A stretch of DNA of 64,000 bases from Nocardia araoensis NBRC 100135 (GCF_000308435.1 NZ_BAFR01000351.1:1-64000); one strand, 5' to 3'; positions 42,907 to 56,835 are shown, numbered from the stretch's first letter. Notes: generated from the sequence alone by a model not told the origin. A program made the numbers and translations.

Positions 42907-43799
42907 GGCTGATTCCCTCTCAGAGCAGGATCGTTCCGCACGCGCTCCACCGCGGTGCGCAGCGCGCGGATCGTCAGTTCGGACGCGAGGTGGCGCTTGT
43001 AGTCCGCGCTACCGCGCGGGTCGGAGGCGGGTGAGCACGCCGCGCTCGCCCGGCGGCCCACCTCCGCGAAGATCTCTTCGGTGGGCGGCTCACCGATGAG
43101 CGGGTCCGACGCGGTGGCCAGCGCCGCCGGATCGGGGTCGACCGCGGTCAGGCCGATCCGTGCGGCCGCTATCGCACCGTCGCGCAGTGTCACCGTGGCG
43201 CCGGCCGCCGCGATCGCCCAGTCGCCGACGCGGCGCTCCACTTTCCGGTAGGCACTGGAGGTTCGATGTCGCACGGGGATCCTGATCTCGATCAGCAGTT
43301 CGTTTCGCGTCATGGCGGTCTCGTACGGGCCGACCAGGAAGTCGTCCATCGCGATCTCCCGGTCGCCGGAGGGGCCGCGCACCAGGCAGGTGGCGCCGAG
43401 GACCGTGCAGACGGTGGTGAGATCTTCGGCGGGATCGGCTTGACACAGGGAGCCGCCGATCGTGCCGCGGTTGCGCACGACCGGGTCGGCGATCACGCGC
43501 TCGGCGTCCCGGAAGATCGGGCACACCGCGGCGAGGTCGTCGGATTCGAGCAGATGCCGGTGCCGCACCATCGCACCGATGCGCACCAGGGTCGGATCGG
43601 TGACGATATAGCCGAGCTCGGGAGCCAGGTCGTTGATGTCGATGAGATATTCCGGGTTGGCCAGGCGCAGTTTCATCATCGGCAACAGGCTGTGCCCGCC
43701 CGCGATGATGCGCGCCTCCTCTCCGAGTCGGTCCAGAAGTCCGATGGCGTGATCCACGCCCGTCGCGCGCTCGTATTCGAATGGCCCGGGAACTTGCAT
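42897..43799 (-). CDS. coxM: Aerobic CO dehydrogenase, medium FAD subunit
   Basis: 300 residues from the ATG at 43799, which follows GAGGTG; the upstream ORF extension is non-coding. FAD-binding motifs AGGHSLLPMMKLRLANPEYL and TIGGSLCQADPAED are those of CoxM/CutB, and a CO_deh_flav_C domain follows. It passes electrons to quinone. First structural gene of the order coxM-coxS-coxL. The XdhC/CoxF gene lies 79 bp upstream on the same strand. Confidence 0.95.
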   Translation of the reverse strand: MQVPGPFEYERATGVDHAIGLLDRLGEEARIIAGGHSLLPMMKLRLANPEYLIDINDLAPELGYIVTDPTLVRIGAMVRHRHLLESDDLAAVCPIFRDAERVIADPVVRNRGTIGGSLCQADPAEDLTTVCTVLGATCLVRGPSGDREIAMDDFLVGPYETAMTRNELLIEIRIPVRHRTSSAYRKVERRVGDWAIAAAGATVTLRDGAIAAARIGLTAVDPDPAALATASDPLIGEPPTEEIFAEVGRRASAACSPASDPRGSADYKRHLASELTIRALRTAVERVRNDPALRGNQPCR

Positions 43800-43865
43800 G
43801 TGATCCACCTCACACAGTGGGAAGAAGCTCAGCTTCTGCGCGCCTGACCTGGGCGTCAAGACCGA

Positions 43866-43883
43866 ATTAAGGGATTACTTAAT
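43866..43883. promoter_or_regulatory. AT-rich palindrome before coxM
   Basis: ATTAAG-GGATTA-CTTAAT is a perfect inverted repeat overlapping the coxF-like stop codon and lying 67 bp upstream of coxM. It is unusually AT-rich for the window. It could be an operator for an internal coxMSL promoter. Confidence 0.5.
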
Positions 43884-45012
43884 CCGCCGTCGGCGCTGTG
43901 TGGTGAATCCGTCCGCCGGTCCGGGTGAGTGAACCGCCGTGCCCGCCCCAGCGCCGCGCGATGATCTCGGCCGCGATGGACACCGCCGTCTCTTCCGGCG
44001 TCCGGCCGCCCAGATCCAGCCCGATCGGGCTGGCGAGCCTGCCGAGTTGCTCCTCGGTGAGACCGGCCTGCCGCAGGCGCGCCAGCCGCTGGTCGTGCGT
44101 GCGGCGCGACCCCATGGCGCCGACGTAGCCGATCTGTGGCGCCCGCAGCGCCACCTCGAGCAGCGGAACGTCGAACTTGGGATCGTGGGTCAGCACGCAG
44201 ACAACGGTCCGCCCATCGACCGCGCCTGCCTCGATCTGCGCGGCGAGGTAGCGGTGCGGCCAGTCGACGACGACCTCGTCGGCGGTCGGGAACCGGGCCG
44301 AGGTGGCGAAGATCGGTCGCGCGTCGCACACCGTCACCCGGTATCCGAGAAACGATCCCTGCTGCGCCACGGCGGCGGCGAAATCGATGGCCCCGAACAC
44401 GAGCATCCGCGGCTGCCGGGCATGACTGGCGACGAAGACCGCCATGCCCTCGCCGCGGCGTTGCCCGTCCGGGCCGTAGGACAGCACCTCGCTGCGACCT
44501 GCCGCGAGCAGTCCGGCCGCGTCATCGATCACCGCGTCGTCGGTGCGCGCCGACCCCAGGGTGCCCTGCGCATCGCTCGGCCGGATCAGCAGCCGTCGCC
44601 CGATCCGAGCGGAGTCCGGATGCTCGATGACGGTCGCGATCGCGACCGGCCGGTGGTCGGCGATGTCCGCGGCGACCTCGCCGAGTTCGGGAAACGTCTC
44701 CCGTGAGATCGCCTCGACGAAGACGTCGATGATGCCGCCGCAGGTGAGGCCGACGGCGAACGCGTCGTCATCGGAGAACCCGTACCGTTGCAGCACCGGA
44801 CGACCGGTCCGCACGACGTCGGTGGCGAGTTCGTAGACCGCGCCTTCGACGCAGCCGCCGGAGACCGAACCGCCGACCGTCCCGTCCGGCGCGACGACCA
44901 TCGCCGCGCCGGGCGGTCGCGGCGCCGAACGGAAGGTCCGCACGACCGTCGCGACCCCGGCTGTGCCCCCGGCGTTCCAGGTTGCCATCAGCTCCGTGAG
45001 CACGTCCTGCAT
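43879..45012 (-). CDS. XdhC/CoxF-family maturation protein
   Basis: 377 residues. The N-terminal XdhC_CoxI domain (VATVVRTFRSAPRPPGAAMV and GSVSGGCVEGAVYELATDVV) precedes a Rossmann XdhC_C domain (RMLVFGAIDFAAAVAQQGSF, CVLTHDPKFDVPLLEVALRA, YVGAMGSRRTHDQRLARL). It is probably needed to protect and sulphurate the Mo cofactor before insertion into CoxL, the role shown for XdhC in Rhodobacter. It is the first gene of the minus-strand run and is divergent from the LysR gene by only 64 bp. Confidence 0.92.
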   Translation of the reverse strand: MQDVLTELMATWNAGGTAGVATVVRTFRSAPRPPGAAMVVAPDGTVGGSVSGGCVEGAVYELATDVVRTGRPVLQRYGFSDDDAFAVGLTCGGIIDVFVEAISRETFPELGEVAADIADHRPVAIATVIEHPDSARIGRRLLIRPSDAQGTLGSARTDDAVIDDAAGLLAAGRSEVLSYGPDGQRRGEGMAVFVASHARQPRMLVFGAIDFAAAVAQQGSFLGYRVTVCDARPIFATSARFPTADEVVVDWPHRYLAAQIEAGAVDGRTVVCVLTHDPKFDVPLLEVALRAPQIGYVGAMGSRRTHDQRLARLRQAGLTEEQLGRLASPIGLDLGGRTPEETAVSIAAEIIARRWGGHGGSLTRTGGRIHHTAPTAD

Positions 45013-45028
45013 GATGCGTCCTCCGGGC

Positions 45029-45050
45029 GCGGTGCGGCGGTGGGCACCGC
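45029..45050. promoter_or_regulatory. Candidate LysR-type binding site
   Basis: GCGGTGC (45029-45035) and GCACCGC (45044-45050) are exact inverted arms separated by 8 bp, in the 64-bp divergent promoter between coxF-like and the LysR gene. It contains a T-N12-A core, as expected for LysR regulators. Confidence 0.6.
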
Positions 45051-45076
45051 GTCCACCTCCAAACTAGACTCGGACT

Positions 45077-46033
45077 GTGACGCCCGCCCAACTTCGGGCC
45101 TACTCGACCGTGGTGCGGCTCGGCTCCGTCCATGCGGCGGCCAGAGAGCTGAGGATGTCCGACGCCGGTGTCTCGCTGCACATCGCCCAGCTGCGCAAGG
45201 AACTCGACGACCCGCTGTTCACCCGCGATGCGGCGGGCCTGGCCTTCACTCCCGGCGGACTGCGCCTGGCCAGCCGGGCGATCGAGATCCTCGGACTGCA
45301 GCGGCAGACCGCTGTCGAGGTGAGCGAAGCCGCGCACGGCCGGCGGCTGCTGCGCATCGCGGCGTCGAGCGCGTTCGCCGAACATGCCGCGCCCGGCCTC
45401 ATCGACTTGTTCGCGGCGCGGGCGAAGGATCTGTCGGTCGAGCTGAGCGTGCACCCCACCAGCCAGTTCCGCGGCCTGATCGAAACCCGTGCGGTGGACA
45501 TCGCATTGGGGGCCGGGCCGGACGACATCGATACGGCCATCGCCGCCCGGCCGTTCCTGAAGTATCAGATCATCGCGGTCGCACGCCCGGACAGCCCCGT
45601 CGCGGGTGCGGCTCCGCCTCCGGCGCTGCTGCGGGAGCAACCGTGGATGCTGGGCCCGAGCGCGGGCAGCGTGGACGGGCACATCGCGACGATGCTGCGC
45701 GAGTTGGCCATACCCGAATCGCATCAGCGGATCTTCCAGAGCGATGCCGCAGCTCTGGAAGAGGTCCGCCGGGTCGGAGGCATCACCCTGACGATCGGCT
45801 TCGCCGTGGCCGCCGATCTCGCCGCCGGTCGGTTGAGCCACGTCAAGGGACCCGGGCTGCAGGTATCCGACGAGTGGTGCGCCACGACGTTGCCGCCTGA
45901 TTCCCGCCAACCGGCGGTGTCGGAACTGTTGCGGTTCATCACCACCCCGCGCTGCATCCAGGCGATGATCCGTGGGTCCGGCGTCGGCGTCACCCGGTTC
46001 CGGCCGAAAGTGCACGTGACCTTGTGGAGTTGA
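45077..46033 (+). CDS. LysR-family regulator of the CO dehydrogenase cluster (CutR-like)
   Basis: 318 residues. N-terminal winged HTH TPAQLRAYSTVVRLGSVHAA, then ARELRMSDAGVSLHIAQLRK. The substrate-binding domain runs from about residue 90 (LLRIAASSAFAEHAAPGLID) to the end, with a C-terminal GVGVTRFRPKVHVTLWS. LysR-type CutR is the known activator of CODH genes in Mycobacterium sp. JC1 and lies divergently there too. The same layout here supports control by CO or redox state, though the effector is unknown. Confidence 0.88.
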   Translation: MTPAQLRAYSTVVRLGSVHAAARELRMSDAGVSLHIAQLRKELDDPLFTRDAAGLAFTPGGLRLASRAIEILGLQRQTAVEVSEAAHGRRLLRIAASSAFAEHAAPGLIDLFAARAKDLSVELSVHPTSQFRGLIETRAVDIALGAGPDDIDTAIAARPFLKYQIIAVARPDSPVAGAAPPPALLREQPWMLGPSAGSVDGHIATMLRELAIPESHQRIFQSDAAALEEVRRVGGITLTIGFAVAADLAAGRLSHVKGPGLQVSDEWCATTLPPDSRQPAVSELLRFITTPRCIQAMIRGSGVGVTRFRPKVHVTLWS

Positions 46034-46060
46034 ACCTGCGCAGCGGGCCGCGACGTAGAG

Positions 46061-46267
46061 TTGGGGGCCACCCACGGGTACGGCGACATCACTCGGCTCC
46101 TGGCGGGCAGTCGCTACGCCGAGAGCTTTGCCGGAGGGACGTTCGTCCACTACAACTTGCCCGCCTGCGCCTACCACCGCTTCCATCTACCGGTCTCCGG
46201 GTTGATCGCGGAGTCCTACGTGATCGACGGCAAGGTCTTCCTGGAGGTCGAGATCGACGTCCGATAG
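46061..46267 (+). pseudogene. Fragment of a phosphatidylserine-decarboxylase-family protein
   Basis: The 68-codon frame reads ITRLLAGSRYAESFAGGTFV, then HYNLPACAYHRFHLPVSGLI and YVIDGKVFLEVEIDVR. This matches the middle of Psd-like proteins, where GGTFVHY and YHRFH-P are conserved. Neither the N-terminal half nor the C-terminal LGST-type processing site is present. It is a truncated remnant that meets a second remnant coming from the other strand. Confidence 0.65.
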
Positions 46268-46480
46268 GGGAGTGGCGCCATCGTCGAACGCGGCCGGACA
46301 CGGAATTCTCGCGTCGTCGTGTTCGGCGGGTCGTGTGAACCAGCCGGGCAAGGGTTCTCGCGTGGCAAGCCAGGTCTGTGGCACTCCGGCGAGCGGGCCG
46401 GTGCCGGTGTAGGCGGTGCCGATTCCGCCGACGATGGCGCTGGTGGTGTCGATATCTCCGTCCGATCCGTAGCAGCGACG
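46187..46480 (-). pseudogene. C-terminal fragment of an ADP-ribosylglycohydrolase
   Basis: On the minus strand from about 46470 the frame reads YGSDGDIDTTSAIVGGIGTA, YTGTGPLAGVPQTWLATREP and LPGW, then runs out of homology to a stop at 46187. DGDIDTTSAIVGGI is the C-terminal Mg-binding signature of ADP-ribosylglycohydrolases. The first ~250 residues are missing, cut at an AT-rich palindromic stretch. Its tail overlaps the Psd-like fragment on the opposite strand. Confidence 0.65.
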
Positions 46481-46483
46481 TCA

Positions 46484-46517
46484 GTAAATTTACATGTGCA
46501 TACTTGGATATGCGCAT
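46484..46517. promoter_or_regulatory. AT-rich palindromes upstream of a TetR gene
   Basis: GTAAATTTAC (46484-46493) is a perfect 10-bp palindrome. Next to it ATGTGCATA (46494-46502) and TATGCGCAT (46509-46517) form inverted arms with one mismatch around CTTGGA. The whole 46480-46545 stretch is strikingly AT-rich. It lies about 90 bp upstream of the TetR start, so it is the probable autoregulatory operator and promoter. Confidence 0.6.
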
Positions 46518-46605
46518 CTGAATATATATCTCGCAGTGGTTCCTCTGGGTCGCGATCGCGCCGGTAGAGCGGTTGACGGCGGTGGGGAGTTGTCCTAGCC
46601 TCCCA

Positions 46606-47286
46606 ATGGTGAACAATGATCACCGGGCGGGGAAGCGTGGCTTGACCCGGGATCGTCTGGCCGGCATCGCTCACGAGTACGTCTCCGAGAACGGCCTGGA
46701 CGCACTCACCATGCGGCGACTGGCGGCTGCGGCAGGGGTGACGCCCGGTGCGTTGTACAAGCATCTACGGGACCGGAAGGATCTCCAGCGTGCTATGGCC
46801 GACACCATCTTCCGGGCCGTCGACCTCTCGGACATCGACCTCGACAACGCCGATGTCGCTCAGACGCTGATCTGCTGCCAACGCATTCGCGCGGCGATAC
46901 TGCGTTTCCGCGAGGGAGGACGCGTTGTCGCGGGCTCGTACTCGCCTTCGCCGGAGACCCTCAGAGTTTCCAGGACGTTGACGACGCTCCTCGACAGCGT
47001 GGTTCTGCCGCAGTTCAGCGTCGGCGAGATCGTTCTGGTACTGCGTTCGTACATAACGGGTTTCGTCATCGAGGAACAGGCCTACCTCGAACTGCGGAAC
47101 GCGGGCGAGTGGGAGCCCCTGGTGGCGCGGATTTCGACCGATGATCAGGCCCGGCCGGAGGGCGCCGACGATATTCTCGCGATCATGACCGGTGACCGGG
47201 ATCTGAGATTCACGGCAGGATTGCGCGCCGTTCTCGACGGCAAGGTTCGCGGCTCGATGAATCTGGCTGCCGTGGTTCATAATTGA
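46606..47286 (+). CDS. TetR/AcrR-family transcriptional regulator
   Basis: 226 residues from the ATG at 46606. HTH: GLTRDRLAGIAHEYVSENGL, then MRRLAAAAGVTPGALYKHLR. The C-terminal helical ligand domain (ILRFREGGRVVAGSYSPSPE through LRAVLDGKVRG) resembles the TetR_C tetracycline-repressor-type domain. Neither neighbour is an obvious divergent target: upstream is only gene debris and downstream an ACC-like carboxylase 740 bp away. Its partner gene may have been lost. Confidence 0.9.
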   Translation: MVNNDHRAGKRGLTRDRLAGIAHEYVSENGLDALTMRRLAAAAGVTPGALYKHLRDRKDLQRAMADTIFRAVDLSDIDLDNADVAQTLICCQRIRAAILRFREGGRVVAGSYSPSPETLRVSRTLTTLLDSVVLPQFSVGEIVLVLRSYITGFVIEEQAYLELRNAGEWEPLVARISTDDQARPEGADDILAIMTGDRDLRFTAGLRAVLDGKVRGSMNLAAVVHN

Positions 47287-48028
47287 CGGCCGATATCGGC
47301 ATGCCACATGTGGTGATGCCTGCGTCACCGTCCTCGCGGCTCGCTGGGCGAGGTCTGTGGTCGACGTGCCTGGGCTTCCTGCGGGGGCACGGGCAGGGGT
47401 GCGATGCGGTGATGAAGCGCGGGGTCGACGGCGGCGCGGACGACGTCATGGGTTCTGAACACTTGGACAAGGATGTGGAACCCGGCGTGGCCCGACCGCG
47501 CGGTTCACCGTCGCAGGGGTCGGTCGAGGTGAAGAATACGGCGACAGCTCGCTCCGGCACCCGAGTGCAGCGGCGCTTCCGCAATCGGGCGAGGTGCAAC
47601 GGCGGTGGCATGGAGGTTCGCGACCGCCCGCAACGGACCGCTCGATAAAATATTCGAAACCGACCAGTAATTCGCGTTTCTGATTCCATATCGGAACACG
47701 ACGATGCGAGTGCATGCGAGGCGAAAAGATTGACGCGGCACCGGCCTGCCTCTAACGTTCGCGTGGTGAACGATGCTTACCATGCGGCGTCGGAGTGGCC
47801 GTCGCAGGTATCGCCGTCTCCGCGACCGACGGATGCCGGATCACCCCGCGCCTTCCGCACAGTCGCAGCTGGCAGCGAGCTACCCGGCGCTCCTGCCCCC
47901 GGTTCGCGCGACGATACGGCCGAGTAACCGCCGGACAGGTGTATTCGCACCGACCGGTTGTGCGAAAAAGGGTGTTCACCCTTTGCCCGTCGACCGGGCC
48001 AATACTTCGGAGAGGAAGGAACCGGCGA
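47287..48028. other. Long intergenic region before the carboxylase, with a candidate promoter
   Basis: 742 bp without a convincing gene. Frames at 47283-47648 (plus) and 47210-47689 (minus) are low-complexity shadows. A good sigma-70-type promoter is present at 47730-47758: TTGACG, 17 bp, TAACGT. Transcription would begin near 47764, exactly at GTGGTG, so a leaderless frame 47763-47927 (VNDAYHAASEWPSQ...) ending TAA is possible but unproven. The message would then carry a leader of about 265 bases before the carboxylase. Confidence 0.5.
47730..47758 (+). promoter_or_regulatory. Candidate promoter of the multidomain carboxylase
   Basis: -35 TTGACG (47730-47735) and -10 TAACGT (47753-47758) with 17-bp spacing, in a locally AT-rich part of the region. 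Confidence 0.5.
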
Positions 48029-53485
<5,457 letters not shown>

Positions 53486-53623
53486 CGGCGGGCTACGTCC
53501 TCGGCGGGCGGCGGCGGTACGGTCGGTTGTGCTCGATAGCGGCACGATCCGAGCGGCGGTCGCCGCCCGCTTTCATAGGCGGGCTCTACTCCGTCCGGTA
53601 AGGACCACGGTGGCGGTGGCCGC

Positions 53624-54514
53624 CTATCGTCGGTTACGGGGGTGCTGCGTAAGACTCGCCGGTCTGGTGATGATCACCGGCACCTGTGCCCCGTGCAGTA
53701 CGGCTCGACTGACCGAACCGAGCGGCATCGCGGAGAATTCGTCATGTCCGCGGCTGCCCACGACGATCGACCGCGCTTTCTCGCCCACCTCGAGCAGTCG
53801 CCTGGCGGGGTGATCCGCGACCACCACGCGCCGCACCGTCACCTCCGGATACGCCTCGCTGTACCCGGCCAGGCTCCGGTCGAGCAATCCCTCGCCGCCC
53901 TCCCGTGATCCCACGAGCGAGCCGTGCCCGCGCAAGCCCGACAACGCATGCACCGCGACGAGATCGGCGCCACGGAACGCCGCCTCGTCGAAAGCCAGTG
54001 CGACGGCTGCGGCGCTGCTCGTGGAGGCATCGACGCCGACGACGACAGGCCCGTCACCGTGCTCGACGCCATGGGGAACCACGGCGACGGGACATCCGGC
54101 CTGCCGAGCCAGCGCGGTGCTCAGCGAGCCCAGCATCGCGCGGCTGAACGCGCCGAGGTCGTGGGCGCCGACCGCGAGCAGCCGCGCGTTCTCGGATCGG
54201 CGGCGCAGCACCGGAACGGGGGCGGCATTCGTCAGCTCGGCGGTCACCTCGATCGGATTGATCGGGACGGATTCGGCGATGGCCGTGGCGTACGCGATTT
54301 CCAGCGCGTCCGGGCCGCCCCATCGATACCTGCTCGAGACGGGCGGCCGGAACTCGACGCAGGCGCCGCAGTCGCCGAGGCCGCCGGTCAGATAGACGAG
54401 ATGCAGCGGTACGCGGCGGTAGGCGGCATCGATGGCAGCCCAGCGCACCGCGGCGAGCGCCACCTCGGAACCGTCGACACCCACCAAGATCGGAGCGTCG
54501 GTCGAAGTGGACAT
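53624..54514 (-). CDS. Universal stress protein with two USP domains
   Basis: 296 residues from the ATG at 54514, preceded by GGAGGAG. Two tandem USP domains are seen. Domain 1 starts ILVGVDGSEVALAAVRWAAI and ends ARQAGCPVAVVPHG. Domain 2 starts VVVGVDASTSSAAAVALAFD and ends with the ATP-binding GSRGHDEFSAMPLGSVSRAV and VPVIITRP. Tandem-USP ATP-binding proteins are characteristic of the mycobacterial DosR dormancy regulon (Rv2623 type). It lies 69 bp downstream of the FadD gene on the same strand, probably cotranscribed from a DosR-like box. Confidence 0.92.
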   Translation of the reverse strand: MSTSTDAPILVGVDGSEVALAAVRWAAIDAAYRRVPLHLVYLTGGLGDCGACVEFRPPVSSRYRWGGPDALEIAYATAIAESVPINPIEVTAELTNAAPVPVLRRRSENARLLAVGAHDLGAFSRAMLGSLSTALARQAGCPVAVVPHGVEHGDGPVVVGVDASTSSAAAVALAFDEAAFRGADLVAVHALSGLRGHGSLVGSREGGEGLLDRSLAGYSEAYPEVTVRRVVVADHPARRLLEVGEKARSIVVGSRGHDEFSAMPLGSVSRAVLHGAQVPVIITRPASLTQHPRNRR

Positions 54515-54583
54515 GGGTGCTCCTCCGGTTCGCATGCGGTGGCCGTTGTCGGGCGGGGCCGAGAGCGCGGGGCGCCGGCCGCC

Positions 54584-56377
54584 TCACTCGCCGTATATCG
54601 CGGCGACTTCTGTGGCGAAGTCGCGGAGGACGATGTTTCGTTTGAGCTTCAACGACGGAGTGACATATCCATTGGCCTCGGTGAGCTGGGTGTCCAGCAG
54701 CCGGAATTTCCGGACGGCCTCCGCCCGTGACACGGCTCTGTTGCCGTCGTCGACGGCGGCCTGGATGGCGGCGAGCAGATCGGGGTCCGCGGCGAGGTCG
54801 GCGACGGAGGCGTCGGCGGGCTTGTCGTTGAGCTGTTTCCACAGGGGGAAGTGCTCCTCGTCGATGGTCACCAGGCAACCGACGAACGGCTTGCCGTCGC
54901 CGACGACGATCACCTCACCGACGATGGCGTGCGCACGGATGCGGTCCTCGATCACCGCGGGGGCGACGTTCTTGCCCGCGGCGGTGACGATGATCTCCTT
55001 CTTGCGCCCGATGATGGTGAGGTATCCCTCGTCATCGAGGGTGCCGAGGTCGCCCGTGGCGAACCAGCCGTCGCGGAACGCGTCCGCCGTCGCGCGCGGG
55101 TTGTTCCAGTATCCGGTGAACACGTTCGGTCCGCGCAGCAGGATTTCCCCGTCGTCGTCGATGCGGACCGAGGAGCCGGGAAGCGGCCTGCCGACCGTAC
55201 CGATCTTCGGCCGGTCATCTGGATTGAACGTGGCGGCCGCGCACGTCTCGGTGAGTCCGTAGCCCTCGAGCACGGTGAATCCGACGCCGCGATAGAAGTG
55301 ACCGAGCCGTTCGCCGAGCGGCGCGCCGCCGGATATGGCGTGTGTGGCGCGGCCGCCCAGCGCGGTACGCAGCCGTCGGTAGACCAAACGGTCGAACACC
55401 GCGTGCCGGATCCGGAGGGGCAGTGGTATCCGCCCTGCGTCGCGGGCGCGGCTGTAGGCGATGGCGGTCGTGGCCGCCAGATCGAAGACGCGCTCCCGGT
55501 GGGCCAGCTCCGCTCGGGCGCGGGCGGTGTTGTACACCTTCTCGAAGACGCGCGGCACGCCGAGAATCAGCGTCGGCCGGAACGCCCCGAGTTCGGCGGT
55601 GACATCCTTGACTTCGCTGACGTGAGCGATGTCCACCGGGACGTACGCCGCGGCGATCTCGGCGATCCGGCCGAGCACGTGGGCCAGCGGCAGGAACAAC
55701 AGCACCGAGGACTCTCCGGTACGGAACAGCGTCGGCATCCGGGCGGTGATGTTGCCCAATTCGGCCAGGAAGTTCCCGTGGGTCAGCTGGCATCCCTTCG
55801 GCCGGCCGGTGGTGCCGGAGGTGTACACGATCGTCGCCGGCACGTCGGCCGATACCGCGGCCCGGCGCTCGGCCACGGTGCCGTCGCTCATCCGGCTGCC
55901 CTCCGCCGCCAGGGTCGCTACGGCGTCGGCGTCGATCTGCCAGATGTGCATCAATTTCGGCAACTGGTCGTGCACGGCCGCGACCGCTGCGGTGTGGTGA
56001 TCGGTCTCCGTGATGATGGCGACCGCGCCGGAGTCGGAGACGATCCACTGGACCTGCTCGGCGGAGGAGGTCTCGTAGACCGGTACCGTGACCGCGCCCG
56101 CACACCAGATCGCGAAGTCGAGCAGCGTCCATTCGTAGCGGGTGCGAGACATGACGGCCACCCGGTCGCCGGCCTGGATGCCGTTGGCGACGAGTCCTTT
56201 CGCCGTCGCCCACACGTCGGCGCGGAACTGGGCGGCGGTCACATCGAGCCAACGGCCTCCCACCTTGCGGGAGATCACGGTCAGGTCCGGATACCGTTCG
56301 GCGTTGCGTTCGATCAGGTCTGTGAGGTTTGCGTCGGCAGGGACGTGGTACAGAGCCGGCGATCCGAATTCGTGCAT
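54584..56377 (-). CDS. Long-chain fatty acid-CoA ligase (FadD15-like)
   Basis: 597 residues from the ATG at 56377, preceded by AGGAGCT; the upstream extension in the same frame is non-coding. Adenylate-forming signatures: P-loop ATIVYTSGTTGRPKGCQLTH, the LEGYGLTETCAA motif, DGWFATGDLGTLDDEGYL and the catalytic-Lys region SLKLKRNIV. The start LYHVPADANLTDLIERNAER is like FadD15-type acyl-CoA synthetases. It activates fatty acids for beta-oxidation or lipid synthesis. A DosR-like box lies 120 bp upstream. Confidence 0.92.
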   Translation of the reverse strand: MHEFGSPALYHVPADANLTDLIERNAERYPDLTVISRKVGGRWLDVTAAQFRADVWATAKGLVANGIQAGDRVAVMSRTRYEWTLLDFAIWCAGAVTVPVYETSSAEQVQWIVSDSGAVAIITETDHHTAAVAAVHDQLPKLMHIWQIDADAVATLAAEGSRMSDGTVAERRAAVSADVPATIVYTSGTTGRPKGCQLTHGNFLAELGNITARMPTLFRTGESSVLLFLPLAHVLGRIAEIAAAYVPVDIAHVSEVKDVTAELGAFRPTLILGVPRVFEKVYNTARARAELAHRERVFDLAATTAIAYSRARDAGRIPLPLRIRHAVFDRLVYRRLRTALGGRATHAISGGAPLGERLGHFYRGVGFTVLEGYGLTETCAAATFNPDDRPKIGTVGRPLPGSSVRIDDDGEILLRGPNVFTGYWNNPRATADAFRDGWFATGDLGTLDDEGYLTIIGRKKEIIVTAAGKNVAPAVIEDRIRAHAIVGEVIVVGDGKPFVGCLVTIDEEHFPLWKQLNDKPADASVADLAADPDLLAAIQAAVDDGNRAVSRAEAVRKFRLLDTQLTEANGYVTPSLKLKRNIVLRDFATEVAAIYGE

Positions 56378-56835
56378 GACAGCTCCTCGTTCGGCGCCGC
56401 TGCTGGAAGGGCGCTCGGTGCGCTCCACCTCGGTGAGCTGCGCAAAGTCGAGTATGGCGCGGCCCGCACCCGCGTTGCGATGGATTTTGGCAGTCGTGCG
56501 TGAGGACCTAAGTCATCGAGTCGAAGAGACCGATGGACACAGCCGGATCCGGATCGTGGCCAGAGGACCCGGCATCCGGTGACCTTCGGCAGTCACGTCT
56601 GCCGTCGGTTCGCGCGATGCTGAATCACGGAGCAAGCGGGCACAGCTGGCCGAAAGATGTCGATCGTCGCCGACCCAGCCATCGGATCGCTCCGGCGAGC
56701 CGGAGGTCGCCACGATGGTGCGGTCCTGGTCACGGGGCGCCACCTACTCGACCGGCTCGAAGTTCGCGCCGGACGGTGACGCGACCGCCGGTCGGGTACT
56801 GGGCCTGACGGACGAATCCCGATGAGAGGCAAGCG
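56378..56835. other. Divergent promoter region of the dormancy-type island
   Basis: 458 bp between fadD-like (minus) and acg-like (plus), without a gene I can support. It contains the DosR-like box at 56500-56519. No second good box was found close to the acg-like start. Confidence 0.5.
56500..56519. promoter_or_regulatory. DosR/DevR-like box
   Basis: GTGAGGACCTAAGTCATCGA matches the mycobacterial consensus TTSGGGACTWWAGTCCCSAA at 14 of 20 positions, including the core GGAC..WWAGTC. The consensus is from memory. It is 123 bp upstream of the fadD-like start. Confidence 0.5.
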
